From contig CAKZSF010000161.1 in assembly GCA_937920575.1 (NCBI GenBank), forward strand, positions 1 to 5,454: 5,454 bases of DNA. Reading direction: 5' to 3'. Every line of letters begins with the position of its first letter. The stretch's first letter is position 1. This DNA is from an uncultured Sphingomonadaceae bacterium. GTDB taxonomy: Bacteria > Pseudomonadota > Alphaproteobacteria > Sphingomonadales > Sphingomonadaceae. Below the pieces are notes generated by a model. That model did no database searches. It saw only the letters and a program-made list of their open reading frames with translations, and was not told the origin of the DNA. Positions 4,709-5,454 of this stretch are shown piece after piece. Made by a program: the position numbers and the translations under genes.

Positions 4709-5454
4709 ATGTACAAATCCGAAGACCCCGGCGTCACGCCCGCCGCCACCGTCGTAATCTTTCGCAACGCAGCCGACAATGGCCCGCCCGAATTGCTGAT
4801 GACTATACGGTCAAAGACAATGTCCTTTGCTGGCGGCATGGCAGTGTTTCCGGGCGGCAAAGTTGATCCCGCCGACTACGAGCTCGCCGGGAAAATCGCG
4901 CCGCAATTCGATGCTGATGAAGGTGCCGCGCGGATCGCCGTGATCCGCGAGACGCTGGAAGAAACGGGTTTGGCCATCGGGCTCGCCGACCGAGTAAGCG
5001 CTGATGAAGCCGCCAAGGCGCGCGCCATGCTGCTGGAGCGGAACGAACTGGCCCCTGTGCTCGATGAATTTGGCTGGCAGCTCGATTTCGACAGACTGAC
5101 CTATTTCGCCCGTTGGCTGCCCAAGGGCATGAACCACCGCGTTTTCGATACCCGCTTCTACCTCGCCGATCTGGGCACGGGTGCAGTTGATATTGCTGTC
5201 GACAAGACGGAGAACACCCTGCTGTTCTGGTGCTCGGCGAGGGACGCTCTGGCCAAGGCCGAAGCAGGCGATATCTCCGTCATCTTCCCCACGCGCCGCA
5301 ATTTAGAACGGCTGGCCTTGTTCAACTCTTTCGAAGAAGCGAAAGCGCAAGCCGACAGCATCGCGCCCAACGTCATTACCCCGAAAATGACCGAACGTGA
5401 CGGCAATCCATGGCTGATCATCCCCGACGATATCGGCTATCCGATCGACGGCGA
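4709..5454 (+). CDS. NUDIX hydrolase with extended Nudix box, 3' end missing
   Basis: 248 codons are visible before the right edge. NUDIX enzymes cleave nucleoside diphosphates linked to another moiety, using Mg2+ held by the Nudix-box glutamates. Seen: a first strand PAATVVIFR (11-19), FPGGKVD (47-53), and RETLEETGL (80-88) with the metal-binding Glu84-Glu85. FPGG and RE are 16 residues further apart than in the canonical box, as in NUDT19-like members. Residues 30-50 (LMTIRS, G43, FPGG) match the spacing of the CoA-pyrophosphatase signature, but its second Arg is Ser39. A CoA or acyl-CoA substrate is therefore possible, not shown. ATG 4709 is the only standard in-frame start after the stop at 4658-4660 that keeps the first strand, yet it has no clear Shine-Dalgarno. 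The final visible residues (WLIIPDDIGYP) look close to the C-terminus of such proteins. Confidence 0.9.
   Translation, partial: MYKSEDPGVTPAATVVIFRNAADNGPPELLMTIRSKTMSFAGGMAVFPGGKVDPADYELAGKIAPQFDADEGAARIAVIRETLEETGLAIGLADRVSADEAAKARAMLLERNELAPVLDEFGWQLDFDRLTYFARWLPKGMNHRVFDTRFYLADLGTGAVDIAVDKTENTLLFWCSARDALAKAEAGDISVIFPTRRNLERLALFNSFEEAKAQADSIAPNVITPKMTERDGNPWLIIPDDIGYPIDG

Overview
The window reads as a free-living alphaproteobacterium, most probably order Sphingomonadales and plausibly Erythrobacteraceae. This rests on fairly GC-rich coding sequence, a DUF1476 (zeta subunit) gene, which is an alphaproteobacterial family, and a small membrane-protein gene lodged between leuC and leuD. The taxonomic call is inference from family knowledge; no database search was possible. 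Every gene is on the + strand.

Region 1 (1-3174) is a leucine biosynthesis operon: the 3' part of leuC (cut by the left edge), a 63-residue single-helix membrane protein, leuD, and a zinc-independent NAD(P)H quinone oxidoreductase-like gene. The last three are translationally linked, with a 1-nt overlap (TGATG) and a 4-nt overlap (GTGA). LeuC and LeuD form isopropylmalate isomerase. The oxidoreductase has no known role in leucine synthesis but is bound into the same transcript.

Region 2 (3250-4198) is a compact three-gene cluster: an ATP synthase zeta-subunit-like protein (DUF1476), a BolA-family protein, and a CGFS monothiol glutaredoxin (Grx4/GrxD type). BolA and CGFS glutaredoxins are known partners that bind [2Fe-2S] clusters together, so the adjacent pair makes functional sense.

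Region 3 (4199-4708) is about 510 nt without a convincing gene, and it is the most interesting part. It holds a chain of perfect hairpins, two diverged copies of one structured repeat facing each other (with a compensatory base-pair change between copies), a strong intrinsic terminator at 4428-4451 some 230 nt beyond the grxD stop, then a G-rich stretch inside a 10-bp inverted repeat, and a second weaker hairpin with a T run.

Region 4 (4709-5454) is a NUDIX hydrolase with an extended Nudix box and a near-match to the CoA-pyrophosphatase signature. It runs off the right edge. The genes themselves are ordinary. The candidates for undescribed biology are the intergenic repeat/RNA region and the small membrane protein in the leu operon.
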